This document shows, in pieces, positions 17,338 through 25,842 of a stretch of DNA of 64,000 nt (within the stretch, counting starts at the first letter, position 1; each line of letters starts with the position of its first letter). The stretch comes from Streptomyces sp. JB150 (GTDB taxonomy: Bacteria; Actinomycetota; Actinomycetes; Streptomycetales; Streptomycetaceae), in the NCBI RefSeq assembly GCF_011193355.1, contig NZ_CP049780.1, positions 114,464 through 178,463 of the forward strand. Reading direction: 5' to 3'. The notes below the pieces were generated by a model. That model was not told the DNA's origin and made no database searches. It saw only the letters and a program-made list of their open reading frames with translations. The position numbers and the translations under genes are program-made.

Positions 17338-19343
17338 GCGCGCGCCGCCCGGACGCGGGGCCGCGCCGCGGGGGCGCGCCGGACGCGCTGGCCCGCGTCC
17401 TGGACGGTTCCGCCCCCGCGTTCGCCCTGCTGCACCGGCCGCAGAGCGCGCCGGGCACGGTGGAGGTGCTGCTCGGGTCGGCGGCCCCGTACGCGCGCCT
17501 CGGCGATCTGCCGCTGCCCCAGGACCCGGAGGGTGCCGGGGGCGGCCCCGGGGAGGTGCTCGTCGTCGTGCCGTACCGGCAACTGGCCGAGCGCGGCCAC
17601 GCCGTGCGCGACGACGGCGAGGCGCTGATCGGGATGCCGGTCGCCGAGCGGCAGGAGCTGCCCGTCGCGGAGGCCCTGCGGCGCCTCCCCGACGAGCCGG
17701 TCAAGTCGGACCAGCGCGACTTCGATCCGCCCGACCGGGAGTACGCGCAGGCGGTGCGCCGGGTGGTGGCCGAGGAGATCGGGCGGGGGGCGGGTGCGAA
17801 CTTCGTCGTCAGGCGCACGTTCACCAGCCGGCTGCCGGACTTCACCCGGGCGGGCGCCCTGTCCTTCTTCCACCGGCTGCTGCGGCGCGAGAACGGCGCC
17901 TACTGGACCTTCCTCGTGCACACGCCGGGCCGCTGGCTGATCGGCGCGACACCCGAGCGGCACATCAGCGTCGAGGACGGCACCGCCGTCATGAACCCGG
18001 TCAGCGGGACGTACTGCCATCCGGTCGGCGGCCCCACCCTCGACGGGGTGCTGTCGTTCCTGGCGGACCGCAAGGAGACGGACGAACTCGCCATGGTCGT
18101 GGACGAGGAGCTGAAGACCATGGCGCGGATCTGCCCGGACGGCGGGCAGCTGCTGGGCCCGTACCTGAAGGAGATGGCCCGCCTCTCGCACACGGAGTAC
18201 CTGATCCGCGGCCGTTGCGACCTCGACGTGCGCGAGGTCCTGCGCGAGACGCTGTTCGCGCCGACCGTCACGGGGTCACCGGTGGAGAGCGCGGCGGAGG
18301 TGATCGTCCGTCACGAGAGCGCCGGCCGGGGCTACTACAGCGGAGTGCTGGCGCTGATCGGCCGGGAGCCGTCCGGCCGGCACAGCCTGGACTCGGCCAT
18401 CCTGATCCGTACGGCCGACATCCGCGGCGGGTCGGGTGCCACCCCGGAGGAGGCGCGGCTGAGCATCGGTGTCGGCGCCACCCTGGTCCGGCACTCGGAC
18501 CCGGACACGGAGGCGCGCGAGACCCGCGCCAAGGCGGCCGGGCTGCTCGCGGCGCTCGGCGGGGGCGCGCCGGGCCGGTTCGCCGGACACCCCGACGTAC
18601 GGGCCGCGCTGGCCGCCCGCAACGACGCCCTCGCCGGGTTCTGGCTCGCCGAGCCCGAACGGCGGGGCACGCCCGCCCGCCCCGGCCGGGCCGCTCCGCG
18701 GATCCTGCTGGTGGACGGCGAGGACACCTTCACCGCCATGCTGGGCCACCAGCTGGGCGCGCTGGGCGCCGAGGTGACGATCCGCCGCTGGGACGAGCTG
18801 GGTGAGCCGGACGGCGGCCGGGCGCAGTCCGCCGGGCAGCCCGGCGGCGGGCGTCCCGGTCCGGGGCTCGACGCGTGGGGTCTCGACGGCTGGGATCTCG
18901 TGGTGCCGGGTCCCGGCCCCGGGGACCCGCGCCGGCTCACGGACCCGAAGATCGCCCGGCTCCGGGCCCTCCTGGACCGGCTCGTGGCCCACGACCGGCC
19001 CTTCCTCGCCGTATGCCTCAGTCACCAGTTGCTGAGCATCCGCCTGGGTCTGGACCTGGTGCGCCGCGATGTGCCGAACCAGGGCACCCGTCGGGAGATC
19101 AGCCTGTTCGGCCGGCGCGAGCACGTCGGGTTCTACAACACGTTCGAGGCCCGCTGCGAGCGGGACCTGCTGCACCATCCCCGCCTCGGGCCCGTCCGGG
19201 TCGCGCGTGATCCCGCCAGCGGCGAGGTGCACGCCCTGCAGGGCGCCCGTTTCGCCTCGCTCCAGTTCCACCCCGAATCCGTCCTGACCCGGGACGGGCC
19301 CCGCGTCCTCACCTCCGTCCTCGCCGGGCTGCTGCCCCCGTGA
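17334..19343 (+). CDS. phzE: 2-amino-2-deoxyisochorismate synthase PhzE
   Basis: Fused anthranilate-synthase-like enzyme, 669 aa, converting chorismate and glutamine to 2-amino-2-deoxyisochorismate. Residues ~1-430 form the chorismate-binding part ([30 protein letters not shown]). Residues ~460-665 form the glutamine amidotransferase part, with VPGPGPGDP, the Cys nucleophile C561 in AVCLSHQLL, and H646/E648 in QFHPES. The short linker between the domains is Gly/Gln/Pro-rich. With PhzD it directs chorismate to DHHA. No phzF, phzG or phzA/B occurs here, so phenazine itself is not expected. It starts at GTG overlapping phzD. Confidence 0.95.
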   Translation: MSARRPDAGPRRGGAPDALARVLDGSAPAFALLHRPQSAPGTVEVLLGSAAPYARLGDLPLPQDPEGAGGGPGEVLVVVPYRQLAERGHAVRDDGEALIGMPVAERQELPVAEALRRLPDEPVKSDQRDFDPPDREYAQAVRRVVAEEIGRGAGANFVVRRTFTSRLPDFTRAGALSFFHRLLRRENGAYWTFLVHTPGRWLIGATPERHISVEDGTAVMNPVSGTYCHPVGGPTLDGVLSFLADRKETDELAMVVDEELKTMARICPDGGQLLGPYLKEMARLSHTEYLIRGRCDLDVREVLRETLFAPTVTGSPVESAAEVIVRHESAGRGYYSGVLALIGREPSGRHSLDSAILIRTADIRGGSGATPEEARLSIGVGATLVRHSDPDTEARETRAKAAGLLAALGGGAPGRFAGHPDVRAALAARNDALAGFWLAEPERRGTPARPGRAAPRILLVDGEDTFTAMLGHQLGALGAEVTIRRWDELGEPDGGRAQSAGQPGGGRPGPGLDAWGLDGWDLVVPGPGPGDPRRLTDPKIARLRALLDRLVAHDRPFLAVCLSHQLLSIRLGLDLVRRDVPNQGTRREISLFGRREHVGFYNTFEARCERDLLHHPRLGPVRVARDPASGEVHALQGARFASLQFHPESVLTRDGPRVLTSVLAGLLPP

Positions 19344-19405
19344 CCCGAGCGGCACCGGCGCCCCTACCCACCACCCACCCGCACCCCGGCAGGAAAGGAC
19401 ACGCC

Positions 19406-20689
19406 ATGGTTCACGCGCTCGTCGCGGGCGGCGGCATCGGTGGTCTCGCGTGCGCGCTCGCCCTGGCCCGGGGCGGACACCGGGTCACCGTCCTGGAGCG
19501 GCGGCGGGAACTCACCGAGATCGGCGCGGGCATCCAGATCGCGCCGAACGGGTTCCTCGCCCTGGACCGGCTCGGTGTCGGGCCCGCGGTCCGGGCCCGC
19601 GGGGTGCACGTCGAGGCGCTGCGGCTGGTGGACGGCGCGACCGGGGAACTCCTGGCCGGTCTCCCGCTGAGCGGTGAGTACCGGCGCCGGTTCCGCGGCG
19701 GTTACGCGGTGGTGGGGCGACGCGATCTGTACGGCCCGCTGCTCGCCGCCTGCCGGGCGGCGCCCGCGGTGACGCTGGTGACCGGCGCGTCCGTGGCCGA
19801 CTACACCCAGGGGCCGGGGGACGTCACGGTCCGTACCGCGGACGGCCGTGCCTTCCGCGGGGACCTCCTCGTCGGGGCCGACGGGCTGTGGTCGGCCGTC
19901 CGGGCACGGCTGGTGGGCGACGGCCCGCCGAAGCCCTCCGGACACACCATCCACCGGGCCCTGGTCCCCGTCGCGCGGGTCCCCGAGCACCTGCGGTGGA
20001 ACACGGTGACCCTGTGGGCGGGGACGGGACGCCATCTCGTCCACTATCTGATCGACGGCGGCCGGCACCTCAACGTGGCGCTGACCGTGGACGACGGCGC
20101 CCGGGAGCTGGTCAGCGGCCGGCCGGTCCCGCGCGAGCACGTCCTGGACCGCCTCGACGGACTGCACCCGCTCGCGCGGAACGTGGCGGCCCTGGCCGAC
20201 GCGTGGCGGGAGTGGGTGCTGTGCGACCGTGACCCGGTCGCCACGTGGACCGACGGCCGGGTCGCCCTGCTGGGCGACGCCGCCCACCCCATGCTGCAGT
20301 ACGCCGCTCAGGGCGCCTGCCAGGCCCTGGAGGACGCGGTGGTCCTCGGCGGCCTGCTCGACTCGGCCGGTCCCGGCGCGGTGCCCGGACTCCTCGCGGC
20401 CTACCGGGACGCCCGCTGGAGCCGGGCGGGCAGCACCCAGCTCCTGGCGCGGGAGATGGGCGACCGGCTGTACCACCCGAGCGGCGCCCTGGCCCGGTCC
20501 CGCGACGCGCTGCTGCGGTCCCTGTCGGAAGAGGACCTGTACGCGAAGGTCGCCTGGCTGCACGGCGCCCGCGACTTCACCGGCCCCGGCCCCGCCGCAC
20601 TCACCCGGGAGCTGGTGGGACCACCGGCCACGGCGGAGGGCGGCCGACCCGTGCGGGCCACCGCGGGGAGCGGCCGAATCGCTCGGTGA
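19406..20689 (+). CDS. FAD aromatic hydroxylase, 3-hydroxybenzoate 6-hydroxylase/salicylate hydroxylase-like
   Basis: Class A flavoprotein monooxygenase, 427 aa. GGGIGGLACALAL binds FAD; GADGLWSAVR and GDAAHPMLQYAAQGA (Asp291) are the other FAD/NADH signatures. The tract resembles NagX/3HB6H-type 3-hydroxybenzoate 6-hydroxylases and salicylate hydroxylases. With 3-hydroxyanthranilate as pathway acid, it could hydroxylate para to the phenol, or ipso with loss of CO2, giving an aminohydroquinone that oxidises to an aminoquinone (inference). AGGAAAGGA lies upstream of ATG 19406. It is the last gene of the operon; no clear terminator hairpin was seen before the convergent permease gene. Confidence 0.9.
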   Translation: MVHALVAGGGIGGLACALALARGGHRVTVLERRRELTEIGAGIQIAPNGFLALDRLGVGPAVRARGVHVEALRLVDGATGELLAGLPLSGEYRRRFRGGYAVVGRRDLYGPLLAACRAAPAVTLVTGASVADYTQGPGDVTVRTADGRAFRGDLLVGADGLWSAVRARLVGDGPPKPSGHTIHRALVPVARVPEHLRWNTVTLWAGTGRHLVHYLIDGGRHLNVALTVDDGARELVSGRPVPREHVLDRLDGLHPLARNVAALADAWREWVLCDRDPVATWTDGRVALLGDAAHPMLQYAAQGACQALEDAVVLGGLLDSAGPGAVPGLLAAYRDARWSRAGSTQLLAREMGDRLYHPSGALARSRDALLRSLSEEDLYAKVAWLHGARDFTGPGPAALTRELVGPPATAEGGRPVRATAGSGRIAR

Positions 20690-20756
20690 TCCGGGAGGCC
20701 GGGAGCGTGAGGCCGTCCGCGCTACCGCGCCGAGGGCCCGCCGCCCCGCCGTCCCG

Positions 20757-22109
20757 TCACGGCCGTACCGGCTCGGGCCGGTGCCGGTCGCGGTTGCGCC
20801 GCAGCGCCGCCACCGCGCCGAGCAGCGCGCCGACGGCGAGGACGATCAGGCCCCGCAGCCACACCCGGCCCTCGATCTGGGTGGCGAGCAGGACGCAGGA
20901 GGCCGCGCCGAGCACGGGCAGTACGGCCGGGGCGCGGAAGTGCGGTTCCGTGCCGGGGTCGCGGCGCAGGACCAGCACGGCGGTGTTGACGATGAGGAAG
21001 ACCACCAGCAGCAGGAGGACCAGGGTCGACGCCAGGACGGCGACGCTGCCGGTCAGCGCGAGGGCCATGGCCGGCACGGTGGTGGCGGCGATGGCGGCCC
21101 AGGGCGTGCGGCGGCCGGGCAGCACCCTGGCCAGGGGCGCGGGCAGCAGTCCGTCGCGGGCCATGCCGAAGGCGAGGCGGGACGCCATGATGCCGGTGAG
21201 CAGGGCGCCGTTGGCGACGGCGACGAGCGCGATGGCGCTGAAGAGCAGCAGGGGCACTCCGCCCGCTGCCTTGACGACCTCCAGGAGCGGGCCGCTGGAG
21301 GCGGCGAGCCGGTCCGTCGGCACGGCCGCCGAGGCGGCGATGCCCACCAGCACGTAGACGGCCCCGGCGGTGGCCAGCGCGCCGAACAGGGCGCGCGGGT
21401 AGGAGCGGCGGGGGTCGCGGGTCTCCTCGGCGACGTTCACGGACGTCTCGAATCCGACGAAGGAGTAGTACGCGAGGACGGAGCCGCTGAGCACGGCGGC
21501 GGCCGCGCCCTTCTCCGGGGTGCCGAGGCGGGTGAGCCGCCCGGGGTCCGCGTCGCCGCGCAGCAGCAGCCACGCGCCGAGGGCGACGACGATGAGCAGC
21601 CCGCCGACCTCGATGACGGTGGCGACGACGTTCGCGCGCATCGACTCCTTGATGCCGCGCGCGTTGAGCAGGGCCAGCAGGGCGAGGAACACCACGGCGA
21701 CCAGGCCGACGGGCAGGGTCACGAAGGCCGAGAGGTAGTCGCCGCCGAAGCCGCGCGCCAGGGCGGCGACGGAGACGATCCCGGCGGCGAGCATGCAGAA
21801 CCCCGCGAGGAAGCCCGCGAACGGGCCGAACGCCCGCGTCGCGTAGTGGGCGGCGCCGCCGGCCCGCGGGTACTTCGTGGCCAGCTCGGCGTAGGAGGCC
21901 GCGGTCAGCAGGGCCAGCAGCAGGGCGACGGCCAGCGGCACCCACACGGCTCCGCCCGCCTCCCCGGCGACCTGCCCCACCAGCACGTACACCCCGGCGC
22001 CCAGGACGTCCCCGAGGATGAAGAAGTACAGCAGTGGGGTGGTCAGGGCCTTCTTGAGCGCCGGGCCGCCCGAGGGGGCCGCGGGCTGCTGTTCTCTCAC
22101 CGTCGACAT
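20757..22109 (-). CDS. APC-family amino acid permease
   Basis: Membrane transporter of the amino acid/polyamine/organocation superfamily, about 450 aa with roughly 12 hydrophobic segments. The N-terminal TPLLYFFILGDVLGAGVYVL helix carries the GxG-type unwound substrate site, and FVGFETSVNVAEETRDPRR is a family signature. I place the start at ATG 22109 with GGGGGA upstream; an in-frame upstream start would add 11 residues. It would import amino acids or a related cation by proton symport. It is convergent with the meroterpenoid operon and is followed upstream by a GlxA-like regulator. Substrate unknown. Confidence 0.9.
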   Translation of the reverse strand: MSTVREQQPAAPSGGPALKKALTTPLLYFFILGDVLGAGVYVLVGQVAGEAGGAVWVPLAVALLLALLTAASYAELATKYPRAGGAAHYATRAFGPFAGFLAGFCMLAAGIVSVAALARGFGGDYLSAFVTLPVGLVAVVFLALLALLNARGIKESMRANVVATVIEVGGLLIVVALGAWLLLRGDADPGRLTRLGTPEKGAAAAVLSGSVLAYYSFVGFETSVNVAEETRDPRRSYPRALFGALATAGAVYVLVGIAASAAVPTDRLAASSGPLLEVVKAAGGVPLLLFSAIALVAVANGALLTGIMASRLAFGMARDGLLPAPLARVLPGRRTPWAAIAATTVPAMALALTGSVAVLASTLVLLLLVVFLIVNTAVLVLRRDPGTEPHFRAPAVLPVLGAASCVLLATQIEGRVWLRGLIVLAVGALLGAVAALRRNRDRHRPEPVRP

Positions 22110-22188
22110 GTCGACTCGTATCCCCCGTGACGCGGGAGTCACGCATGACGCTCCGTGCGCGGGCGCACACGGGCGCCCCGGTCCCGGT

Positions 22189-23181
22189 TCAGACCTGGGC
22201 CGAGTGCGGCCGGGACGTCGGGGCGAAGGCCGCGCGGTAGGCGGTGGGGGTCGTGCCGAGGGTGCGCCGGAAGTGCAGCCGGAGGTTCGCGGAGCTGCCC
22301 AGACCGCACCGGTCGGCGATGTGGTCGACGGTGAGTTCCGTGCTCTCCAGCAGCTCCCGGGCGCGGTCGAGCCGGGCGGCGAGCAGCCACCGCAGGGGCG
22401 TCGTGCCGGTCTCGGCGACGAAGCGCCGGGCGAAGGTCCGCGGTGCCATGTGGGCGTGCGCGGCGAGCCGGGTGACCGTCAGGGGTTCGTGCAGGCGGGA
22501 CATCGCCCACGCACGGGTGGGCGCGAGGGTGACGCCGTACGGATCGGGGGCCAGGGGCCGTTTGATGTACTGGGCCTGCCCGCCGTCGCGGTGGGGAGCG
22601 GAGACCAGGGTCCGCGCCACCTCGTTCGCCGTCCGGGAGCCGAGGTCGCGCCGTACCAGGTGCAGGCACAGGTCGATGCCGGCGGCGACTCCCGCCGAGG
22701 TCAGCACCTGTCCCTCGTCGACGTAGAGCACGCGAGGGTCCACCGACACCTTCGGGTACCGCGCCGCCAGTTCACCGGCGTGCTTCCAGTGGGTGGTGAC
22801 CTTGCGGCCGTCCAGGACGCCGGCTGCCGCCAGCGCGAACGCCCCCGTGCAGATGGACACCAGCCGCTGCCCGCCGGCGTGCGCCGCGGCCAGCGCGGCG
22901 AGCACGTCCGCCGGAAGCTCGCGCAGGTGCGGCGCGTACCCCGGCACCACCACGGTGTCCGCGTCGCGCAGCACCTCCAGCCCGGCCCGCACCGTCACGG
23001 CGAACCCGGCCGCCGTCGGGACCGGCCCCGCGCTCCGGCCGCACAGGGTCAGCTCGTACGGGTCGCCGGGCACGCCGATGAAGACCTGGGCCGGGATGCC
23101 CAGGTCGAGGGGGAGCACGCCGTCCAGAACCAGTACCGCCACCCGCTGCGGCGCACGGGAGGTGGCCGTTTCCTCACGCAT
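22189..23181 (-). CDS. GlxA/AraC-family transcriptional regulator with DJ-1/PfpI domain
   Basis: Regulator of 330 aa. Residues ~10-180 form a class I glutamine-amidotransferase-like (DJ-1/PfpI) sensor domain (VLVLDGVLPLDL, VVVPGY, SICTGAFALAAAGVLDG). Residues ~225-320 form an AraC-type double helix-turn-helix (MAPRTFARRFVAETGTTP and SSANLRLHFRRTLGTTPTAYR). The gene is divergent from the cyanamide-hydratase-like gene with only 53 bp between starts, so it is likely to regulate that gene and itself. The domain order is that of GlxA-type regulators. The ligand is unknown. Confidence 0.92.
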   Translation of the reverse strand: MREETATSRAPQRVAVLVLDGVLPLDLGIPAQVFIGVPGDPYELTLCGRSAGPVPTAAGFAVTVRAGLEVLRDADTVVVPGYAPHLRELPADVLAALAAAHAGGQRLVSICTGAFALAAAGVLDGRKVTTHWKHAGELAARYPKVSVDPRVLYVDEGQVLTSAGVAAGIDLCLHLVRRDLGSRTANEVARTLVSAPHRDGGQAQYIKRPLAPDPYGVTLAPTRAWAMSRLHEPLTVTRLAAHAHMAPRTFARRFVAETGTTPLRWLLAARLDRARELLESTELTVDHIADRCGLGSSANLRLHFRRTLGTTPTAYRAAFAPTSRPHSAQV

Positions 23182-23234
23182 GGAGGCAAGTCTGCCACTG
23201 TCGTGGCCGGTTGCCGCAGCCGATCATCGATCCC

Positions 23235-23891
23235 ATGACCGATGTGACGACGACCGCCGGGCTTCCGCCGCTGCCCGACACTCCCCTCGCCCGCCGCGCG
23301 CTGGACCTGGTGCGTGAGACGGAGTCCACCGCGACCGCCAACCACAGCGTCCGCAGCGCGCTGTTCGCCCGTCTGCGCGCCGACCACCAGGGGGCCGAGC
23401 CGGGGCGTGACTACGATCCGGAGCTGCTGTTCCTGGCCTGCGTCCTGCACGACATCGGCCTGACGCGGGCGGGCGACCGCCACCAGCGGTTCGAGGTCGA
23501 CGGCGCCGACACGGCCGCGGAGTTCCTCACCGCGCAGGGCCTGCCCGCCGCCGGCGTCGACGCCGTGTGGGAGGCCATCGCGCTGCACACGTCGCCGGGC
23601 ATCGCCGAGCGCCGCGGCATCCTGTGCGCCCTGGTGCACCAGGGGACCGGCATGGATTTCGGCTGGGACACGGACTGCGTCGACGACGCCACGGGGGCCG
23701 CGATCCACGCCGCCTATCCGCGGCTGTCCATGGCCACCACCCTCACCGACGAGATCGTCGCGCAGGCACGGCACCGCCCGGAGAAAGCGCCGCTCTTCTC
23801 CATCGCCGCGGAACTGATGCGGGAGCGGTCCACGCCGCCGCACCGAACGCGGATGGAGACGATGGCCGAGGCCGCGCGCTGGGGCAACTGA
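23235..23891 (+). CDS. HD-domain hydrolase, cyanamide-hydratase-like
   Basis: HD superfamily metal-dependent protein, 218 aa. The HD pair is in CVLHDIGLT; RFEVDGADTAAEFL and WEAIALHTSPGIAERRG follow, the pattern found in fungal-type cyanamide hydratases and their bacterial relatives. Such enzymes hydrate cyanamide to urea, or act on related small nitriles. The ATG at 23235 is chosen because the upstream in-frame start at 23211 lies almost in the regulator's promoter. It is divergent from a GlxA-type regulator and upstream of an exported isonitrile-hydratase-like protein. Real substrate unproven. Confidence 0.8.
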   Translation: MTDVTTTAGLPPLPDTPLARRALDLVRETESTATANHSVRSALFARLRADHQGAEPGRDYDPELLFLACVLHDIGLTRAGDRHQRFEVDGADTAAEFLTAQGLPAAGVDAVWEAIALHTSPGIAERRGILCALVHQGTGMDFGWDTDCVDDATGAAIHAAYPRLSMATTLTDEIVAQARHRPEKAPLFSIAAELMRERSTPPHRTRMETMAEAARWGN

Positions 23892-23974
23892 CCTCCAACC
23901 CGGCCCTCACTGAACTTCCCTCCCGCCGGGCGCTGCGCGGCGGACGGCCACTGCCGCTCCCCCGCCCCGCACCC

Positions 23975-24010
23975 GACTGACCGACCGATCGATCGATCGA
24001 CCGATCGAGA
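23975..24010. repeat. GAYC tetranucleotide tract
   Basis: Nine 4-bp steps of the form GACC/GATC (including GATCGATCGATC) run from 23975 to about 24010, ending a few bases before the GGAG ribosome site of the next gene. It is the only sequence of note in the 137-bp gap between the HD gene and the DJ-1-like gene, and is slippage-prone. Confidence 0.85.
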
Positions 24011-24028
24011 AACGGAGTACCGACCGAC

Positions 24029-24748
24029 ATGAACCGCCGTACTCTCCTGCACGCCGGCACCGCCCTCGGCGCCGGTACGCTGACGGCCGGCGCCGCCACC
24101 CGGGCCGCTGCCGCGCCCGCCGCCGCTCCCCGGCGCGGCCGTCCGTTACGCGTGCACGTCGTCATGTTCGACGGCGTGGAGGAACTCGACTTCTGTGCCC
24201 CGTACGAGGTGTTCTCCGCCTCCGGCTACTTCGCCGACCGGGAGGTGGAGGTCCGCTATGTGACGCTCGACGGTCCGCGTACCGTCCAGGCCGCCTACGG
24301 CACGCGGCTGCGCGTCGACCACGGATGGGCCCCCGGCGAGGCGGACCTCCTCGTCGTCCCCGGCGGCGGCTACGCGCGCCGCGAGGATCCGGGCGTGTGG
24401 GCGGAGATCAGGCGCGGCGCCCTGCCCCGGGCCCTGGCCGCCGCGACCCGGCCAGGCCTGACCGTCAGCGCCCTGTGCACGGGTGTGATGCTGCTGTCCG
24501 CGGCCGGGCTGACCCGGGGCCGCCCGTGCACCACCCATCACCGGGCGCGGGCCGACCTGGAGCAGCAGGGCGGCGTGCTGAAGAACGCCCGCGTGGTCGA
24601 CGACGGTGACCTGGTCACCGCGGGAGGGGTGACCTCCGGGCTGGATCTCGCCCTGTGGCTGGTACGCCGCGAACTCGGCGCGGACGCCGCGGTGGGACTG
24701 GAGCAGATGCTCGAGTACGAGGCCCGCGGCACGGTGTGGACGGCCTGA
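24029..24748 (+). CDS. Tat-exported DJ-1/PfpI protein, isonitrile-hydratase-like
   Basis: Protein of 239 aa. The N-terminus MNRRTLLHAGTALGAG with a following hydrophobic Ala-rich stretch looks like a twin-arginine signal peptide. The mature part is a DJ-1/PfpI domain: MFDGVEELDFCAPYEVFS (with the Glu-Glu typical of isonitrile hydratase InhA), VVPGGGY, and the nucleophile Cys in ALCTGVMLLSAAG. InhA-type enzymes hydrate isonitriles to N-formamides. Codon 40 (24146-24148) is TTA, so translation probably depends on the bldA tRNA. It follows the cyanamide-hydratase-like gene; a joint role in detoxifying nitrile-like metabolites is an inference. Confidence 0.78.
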   Translation: MNRRTLLHAGTALGAGTLTAGAATRAAAAPAAAPRRGRPLRVHVVMFDGVEELDFCAPYEVFSASGYFADREVEVRYVTLDGPRTVQAAYGTRLRVDHGWAPGEADLLVVPGGGYARREDPGVWAEIRRGALPRALAAATRPGLTVSALCTGVMLLSAAGLTRGRPCTTHHRARADLEQQGGVLKNARVVDDGDLVTAGGVTSGLDLALWLVRRELGADAAVGLEQMLEYEARGTVWTA

Positions 24749-24759
24749 AGCCTCGTTGT

Positions 24760-25842
24760 TCAGGAACCGGCGAGTTCGGCCAGCAGGTCGAAGGCCAGCG
24801 CGTCGAACGAGGTCGCGCCGTCGCCGCTGAAGGTGTTCACCATCATCAGCGCCGCCGTCCCGCTCTTCCGGTGGAACACCGCGCAGGTGCTGAAGCCGTA
24901 GGTGCCGCCGTTGTGCCAGGTCACGGTCCGGCCGTCGGCCAGGGTGCCGAAGTGCCAGCCGAGTCCGAGCCGCAGCCCTGTGCCCGGGTCGGTGAAGTGG
25001 TGCCGCTGCGTCAGCTCGATCGCTTCCCGCAGGGGTGAGCGCTCCGGGCGCAGCTGGGCACTCAGGTAGCGGAGCATGTCGTCGGCGGTGCTGTACATCG
25101 AGGTGCCCGCGCCGCTGAGGACTCGGTCACGCCAGTCGGGTACGGCTTCCCCCTCCATGTGGCCGACGGCCTTGCGGGAGGCCATGTCCGGCCGCAGGGT
25201 CGTGGTGGTGTCCGGCAGGCGCAGCGGTGCGGTCACCCGGCGCCGCAGCATCACGTCGACGCCGTCGAAGGCGAGGGCCTGGCCGAGCAGTCCGAAGCCG
25301 AGGTTGGAGTAGGCGTACGCGCTTCCCGGCTCAGTCACCAGGGCGGTCCGGGGCAGCCCGGCGGCCAGGTCCCTCAGCGTGTAGTGCGCGTACGGGTTGT
25401 ACGGGTCCGCGTCGTCCAGGAGGTTGGCCGGGAGGCGGGGCAGGCCGGAGGAGTGGGTCGCCAGGTCGCGCAGGGTGATGTGCCGGGTCTTCCCGCGCGG
25501 GACGGTGAACCCGGGCGGCAGGGTGAGGGGCGTGTCCAGGCGTACCCTGCCGGCCCCGACGGCACGCGCGAGCGCGGTGGCGGTGAACGTCTTGCCGATC
25601 GAGCCGAGTTGGAAGACGGTGCGGCCGTCGGGGGCGGGGCCGTCCTTGGCGGCGCCGGCCACATACCGCCGGCCGTCGCGGATGACACCGAACACGGCGC
25701 TGGGCGCTCCGGCGGCCAGGGCCCGGTCGAGATAGGGGCGCACCCGCGCCGCCATGCCGTCCCCGGCTGCCGTGGCCCTGCCCGGTATCAGTGCCGTACC
25801 GGCCGCGGCCGCCACCGTGCCCATCAGTCTGCGTCGGTTCAC
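24760..25842 (-). CDS. Exported serine hydrolase of the beta-lactamase/D-alanyl-D-alanine peptidase family
   Basis: Class C beta-lactamase-like serine hydrolase, 360 aa. It begins with a Tat-like signal, NRRRLMG plus an Ala-rich core to about residue 26. The catalytic triad motifs are visible: SIGK (SxxK), YSN (YxN) and HNGG (in place of KTG). The HNGG variant is common in esterase/peptidase members, so a true beta-lactamase is less likely. The GTG start at 25842 overlaps the stop of the ArsR-like gene by 4 bp, so the pair is one transcription unit under that regulator. Substrate unknown. Confidence 0.88.
   Translation of the reverse strand: MNRRRLMGTVAAAAGTALIPGRATAAGDGMAARVRPYLDRALAAGAPSAVFGVIRDGRRYVAGAAKDGPAPDGRTVFQLGSIGKTFTATALARAVGAGRVRLDTPLTLPPGFTVPRGKTRHITLRDLATHSSGLPRLPANLLDDADPYNPYAHYTLRDLAAGLPRTALVTEPGSAYAYSNLGFGLLGQALAFDGVDVMLRRRVTAPLRLPDTTTTLRPDMASRKAVGHMEGEAVPDWRDRVLSGAGTSMYSTADDMLRYLSAQLRPERSPLREAIELTQRHHFTDPGTGLRLGLGWHFGTLADGRTVTWHNGGTYGFSTCAVFHRKSGTAALMMVNTFSGDGATSFDALAFDLLAELAGS

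Noticed and set aside
7269..20689. Interpretation as a phenazine cluster
   Set aside because: Only PhzD and PhzE are present; phzF, phzG and phzA/B are missing, while prenylation and cyclisation genes dominate.
20690..20756. Hairpin terminator between the meroterpenoid operon and the permease gene
   Set aside because: I looked for an inverted repeat as at the other convergent junctions but found no stem longer than a few bases.
24760..25842. Antibiotic-resistance beta-lactamase
   Set aside because: SxxK and YxN are present, but HNGG replaces KTG and a Tat-like leader is found; a general serine hydrolase/peptidase is the safer call.
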